Shown here in pieces: positions 14,469-16,848 of a stretch of DNA of 16,848 nt. The notes beneath the pieces are model-generated. The model was given only the letters and a program-made list of their open reading frames with translations, had not been told where the DNA came from and ran no database searches. A program made the translations under genes and the position numbers. Positions within the stretch are counted from its first letter, which is position 1. Each line of letters starts with the position of its first letter. The DNA comes from DATMGU01 sp035555315. GTDB lineage: Bacteria; Pseudomonadota; Alphaproteobacteria; ATCC43930; CGMCC-115725. The stretch lies in the NCBI GenBank assembly GCA_035555315.1, contig DATMGU010000104.1:1-16848 (forward strand), written 5' to 3'.

Positions 14469-15468
14469 TGTTCCAGCCGCTGAGAGCCCCGAGCGTATCC
14501 CGGTCACCCTGGTCACTGGGTTCCTGGGCAGCGGCAAGACCACGCTGATCGGCCACCTGCTGCGCCAGGACGGCTTCGCCGGCACCTTGGTCGTGGTCAA
14601 TGAATTCGGCGAGGCCGGCATCGATCACGATTTGCTGGAGGCGTCCAGCGACGACACGATCCTGCTGGCGAATGGCTGTCTGTGCTGCACCATCCGGGGC
14701 AATCTGGTCGATACCTTGCTGGACGTGCTGGCTCAGCGGGAGTCCGGGCGGCTGCGCGTCTTCGACCGGGTGATCGTCGAGACCTCCGGTATCGCCGATC
14801 CGGCACCGGTCCTGGCGTTTCTGATGAGCGACCGGCGGGTCATGGCCCGCTATCGGCTGGGCGCCGTGGTGACCACCTGCGACGCGGTCGCCGGCTTCGA
14901 GACCCTGGTGCGGCAACCGGAGGCGGCGAGCCAGGTCCGCTTGGCCGATCGGCTGCTGGTGACCAAAACCGATCTCGCCCCCGCCGATGGGGTGGCCCTA
15001 TTGGATCGGCGGCTGCGCGCCCTGAACCCGCTGGCGCCGATCCATCATGTGGTGCCGGGCGCGGTCGATGCGGCATGGTTCCTCGACCCCTGGGCCGAGG
15101 CCAAGGGCGCGCAAGCCACGGCGTATGCCGAATGCTGCGACGATCCGGCCCATCATCACGCTCATCATACCGACCGCTTCACCGCGACCGTGCTGCATGC
15201 CACGCGCGATCTGACGGAGGCCGAAATGCCGGCCTTGATCGAGGCTGTGCGGGCCTATGCCGGGCCGCATCTGCTGCGCTTGAAGGCGCTGCTCCCCTTG
15301 GCGGGGGGACGGGTCCTGATCGTGCAGGCGGCCCTGATGACGGTGCATGACCTCGATATCGGCCCTGCCCTGCGGGCGCCGTCCGGGCGGCTGGTGTTGA
15401 TCACCGAGGGCGCCTCGCCCGGTCCGCTGGTCGAGGCGCTGGCGCCGCTCGGTTTGCTATCGGCCTAG
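14455..15468 (+). CDS. COG0523/CobW-family GTPase, putative metal chaperone
   Basis: This is a G3E-type P-loop GTPase of 337 residues, a family that inserts or delivers metals such as zinc, cobalt or iron to client enzymes. The ATG at 14455 lies inside the end of the hydantoinase gene (14-bp overlap), which implies coupled translation. Walker A GFLGSGKTT is at residues 22-30, followed by VVVNEFGEAGID (46-57), the family metal-binding CLCC at 75-78, the Walker B region ETSGIADP at 109-116, and the base-recognition TKTD at 170-173. The C-terminal half has CCDDPAHHHAHH at 227-238, a Cys/His cluster probably binding metal, then a CobW_C-like domain. Coupling to the zinc hydantoinase suggests that enzyme as client (inference); a cobalamin role has no support here. 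Confidence 0.93.
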   Translation: MPAPDVPAAESPERIPVTLVTGFLGSGKTTLIGHLLRQDGFAGTLVVVNEFGEAGIDHDLLEASSDDTILLANGCLCCTIRGNLVDTLLDVLAQRESGRLRVFDRVIVETSGIADPAPVLAFLMSDRRVMARYRLGAVVTTCDAVAGFETLVRQPEAASQVRLADRLLVTKTDLAPADGVALLDRRLRALNPLAPIHHVVPGAVDAAWFLDPWAEAKGAQATAYAECCDDPAHHHAHHTDRFTATVLHATRDLTEAEMPALIEAVRAYAGPHLLRLKALLPLAGGRVLIVQAALMTVHDLDIGPALRAPSGRLVLITEGASPGPLVEALAPLGLLSA

Positions 15469-16611
15469 CGCGTTGCCTCGCAGCCAATCGGCGCAGCGGT
15501 CGAGATCGGCGTCGTCGTTATAGACATGCGGGCTGATGCGCAGCCCGCCGCCGCGGAGGCTGACGAAGATCCGCTCCGCTGCCATGCGCTCGACGATCCC
15601 CTCGGGGAGGGTTCCGGGGAAGCGCAGGCCGATGATATGGGGAACCCGTGCATGACGTGGCGGAAAGCGCAGGGGCAGGTCGGCGATCCGATCGGCGAAG
15701 CGATCGGTGAGATGGCGCAGCCGCTCCTCGATCCGATCCCGCCCGAAAGTGGCGATCAGTCGTAGCCCCGCATGCACCATGGGGATGGTGATGAAGCTGT
15801 CCCGTTCGCCCCGGTCGAAGCGGCGCGCGCCATCCAGGAACGGTAACGTCTCGACCGGCCCGGCACCCGGCAGGTCGACGCCGCGCCGGTTGCCGGCATG
15901 CTCCTCCAGCGGCCGGCCGGATTGCCGGTGCGGCGCGACATAGAGAAACGCCAGCCCATACGGGCCCAGCACCCATTTGTAGCTGGGGAAGACCAGGAAA
16001 TCGGGCTGCAACAGCTTGACGTCGATCGGCATCACGCCGACCGCCTGGGTGGCATCGATCAACAACGGCACGCCCCGTCGGCGCAGCACCGGCGCGATGT
16101 CTGCGAGATCGACCAATGCGCCGTCGCTCCAGATCAGCGGCGTCAGCGCGGCGATGCCGATCGGCGGCGCGCCCGGCCGCTCGACGGCTTCCAGCACCGC
16201 CGCCGTCCAATCGCCATCGGCCGGCCGCGCCACGAAGTCGAGCACCGCGCCGGTGTCGCGCGCGAAGGCCGACCAGCAGAGGATCAGGGAGGAATGTTCG
16301 CCATCCAGCAGCAGGATGCGCGCGCCGGGGGCCATGCGCGTATTGGCGCAGACCGTGGCGATGCCATAGCTCACGGCACCGATGATCGCGATGTCGTCGG
16401 CGCGGGCACCGATCAGATCGGCCGCCGCCTGCCGGGTCTCCTCGACGACCCGATCGGCGGCGGCCAGGTCGCGCCGCCATGGTTTGACCTTGACGGCGAC
16501 ACCGGCGGCACCCGCCTGCTCGACCGCGAACGGTATGGCCGAGATCGATGCGGAATTCAGATAGGTGATGTCGGGATCGAGGGCGAACAGGTGCTTTTGG
16601 CACTCGAGCAT
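15457..16611 (-). CDS. PLP-dependent class-V aminotransferase/cysteine desulfurase-like enzyme
   Basis: This is a fold-type I PLP enzyme of the class-V group (cysteine desulfurase, isopenicillin-N epimerase, kynureninase-like). The 384 residues start at the ATG at 16611, with GCGAGGA nine bases upstream. The N-terminus contains ITYLNSASISAIP, the substrate-side strand of the family. LLIDATQAVGVMPID carries D186, which contacts the PLP pyridine nitrogen, and FPSYKWVLGPYG carries K212, the Schiff-base lysine 26 residues later. A conserved C-terminal segment RGGGLRISPHVYN resembles the SxRxxxxRxSxHxYN pattern of epimerase-like members. No Cys desulfurase active-site loop is obvious. It converges on the GTPase gene with a 12-bp overlap, so it belongs to a separate transcript. 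The reaction (epimerisation, desulfuration, lyase or transamination) cannot be decided. Confidence 0.9.
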   Translation of the reverse strand: MLECQKHLFALDPDITYLNSASISAIPFAVEQAGAAGVAVKVKPWRRDLAAADRVVEETRQAAADLIGARADDIAIIGAVSYGIATVCANTRMAPGARILLLDGEHSSLILCWSAFARDTGAVLDFVARPADGDWTAAVLEAVERPGAPPIGIAALTPLIWSDGALVDLADIAPVLRRRGVPLLIDATQAVGVMPIDVKLLQPDFLVFPSYKWVLGPYGLAFLYVAPHRQSGRPLEEHAGNRRGVDLPGAGPVETLPFLDGARRFDRGERDSFITIPMVHAGLRLIATFGRDRIEERLRHLTDRFADRIADLPLRFPPRHARVPHIIGLRFPGTLPEGIVERMAAERIFVSLRGGGLRISPHVYNDDADLDRCADWLRGNALGR

Positions 16612-16691
16612 GGTCGACTATCCTCGCCGCGAAACCTGGAATGGCGCCGAGATTAAGCGAGGCGGAACCGGCGCGCACGCATTGCTTTGCC

Positions 16692-16848
16692 TCACGCCGC
16701 CCTGATGCCGCCGAGGAAGCCTGCGACATCGCCCTTGAGGGTATCGGCTTCGGTGCCCATCAGTTCGGCGGCCTCGCGGACCTCGCCGGCGACCTGGCTC
16801 GCCTGGTCCACCGATTGGCCGACATCGCTGATGCTGGCCGAGATCTGG
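16692..16848 (-). CDS. Methyl-accepting chemotaxis protein, C-terminal fragment
   Basis: Only the last 51 residues are in the window; the rest lies beyond the right edge. They read QISASISDVGQSVDQASQVA, then GEVREAAELMGTEADTLKGD, and end VAGFLGGIRAA before the TGA at 16694-16692. The heptad-like small-residue spacing and the final VxxFL tail are typical of the end of the signalling domain of chemoreceptors, a long cytoplasmic coiled coil. The sensing domain and any ligand are not visible. It is 80 bp upstream of the PLP-enzyme gene on the same strand. That gap holds no convincing terminator, so read-through is possible. Confidence 0.85.
   Translation of the reverse strand, partial: QISASISDVGQSVDQASQVAGEVREAAELMGTEADTLKGDVAGFLGGIRAA

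Noticed and set aside
11120..14621. Long minus-strand frames 11120-13288 and 13038-14621
   Set aside because: They are antisense to the well-supported dehydrogenase, hydratase and hydantoinase genes and have low-complexity Arg/Gly/His/Gln-rich translations.
16644..16674. Possible terminator stem GCGCCG/CGGCGC downstream of the chemoreceptor gene
   Set aside because: The arms are only 6 bp with a 19-base loop and no U-run follows, so it is expected by chance at this GC content.
1..16848. Search for CRISPR arrays, tRNA/rRNA genes, insertion sequences and attachment sites
   Set aside because: No regularly spaced repeats, clover-leaf sequences, transposase frames or terminal inverted repeats were recognised by eye.

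Overview
The window is GC-rich (roughly two thirds G+C by eye) and gene-dense. Genes are tightly packed with ATGA/GTGA stop-start overlaps, NNC/NNG codons dominate, and the gene families are typical of a metabolically versatile proteobacterium. An alphaproteobacterium, perhaps Rhodospirillales-like, is my best guess, but there is no rRNA or phylogenetic marker here to prove it. A chemotaxis-receptor tail at the right edge suggests a motile cell.

Layout. Two gene strings diverge from a 144-bp promoter-sized gap at 9810-9953. The leftward string (9809 down past position 1) encodes a complete DppABCDF-type peptide/oligopeptide ABC importer. It contains a binding protein with a twin-arginine-like leader, two permeases and two ATPases. 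It continues without a real gap into the two subunits of an ATP-dependent hydantoinase/oxoprolinase (HyuA, HyuB) and a CaiD-like enoyl-CoA hydratase cut by the left edge. The rightward string (9954-15468) encodes an acyl-CoA dehydrogenase, a second CaiD-like hydratase, a second and mechanistically different acyl-CoA dehydrogenase, a zinc D-hydantoinase/dihydropyrimidinase-type amidohydrolase, and a COG0523/CobW-type GTPase metallochaperone. Converging on it (16611-15457, minus) is a class-V PLP-dependent enzyme, and behind that is the C-terminus of a methyl-accepting chemotaxis protein.

How it may work together (inference). The arrangement looks like an uptake-and-degradation island for a cyclic amide, ureide or lactam-type compound carrying a carboxylic side chain. 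The ABC importer brings it in, one or both ring-opening hydrolases open it, and the two dehydrogenase/hydratase pairs process the CoA-activated acyl part. The COG0523 protein would supply metal to the amidohydrolase. No CoA ligase or CoA transferase, no carbamoylase and no transcriptional regulator lies inside the window, so the substrate cannot be read from this sequence alone.

Non-coding points of interest are a perfect 11-bp hairpin ending one base before the dppB-like start codon, and a 15-bp tandem repeat that multiplies the start region of the dppC-like gene. No tRNA, rRNA, insertion sequence or CRISPR array was seen, and no stretch longer than 300 bases lacks a gene.
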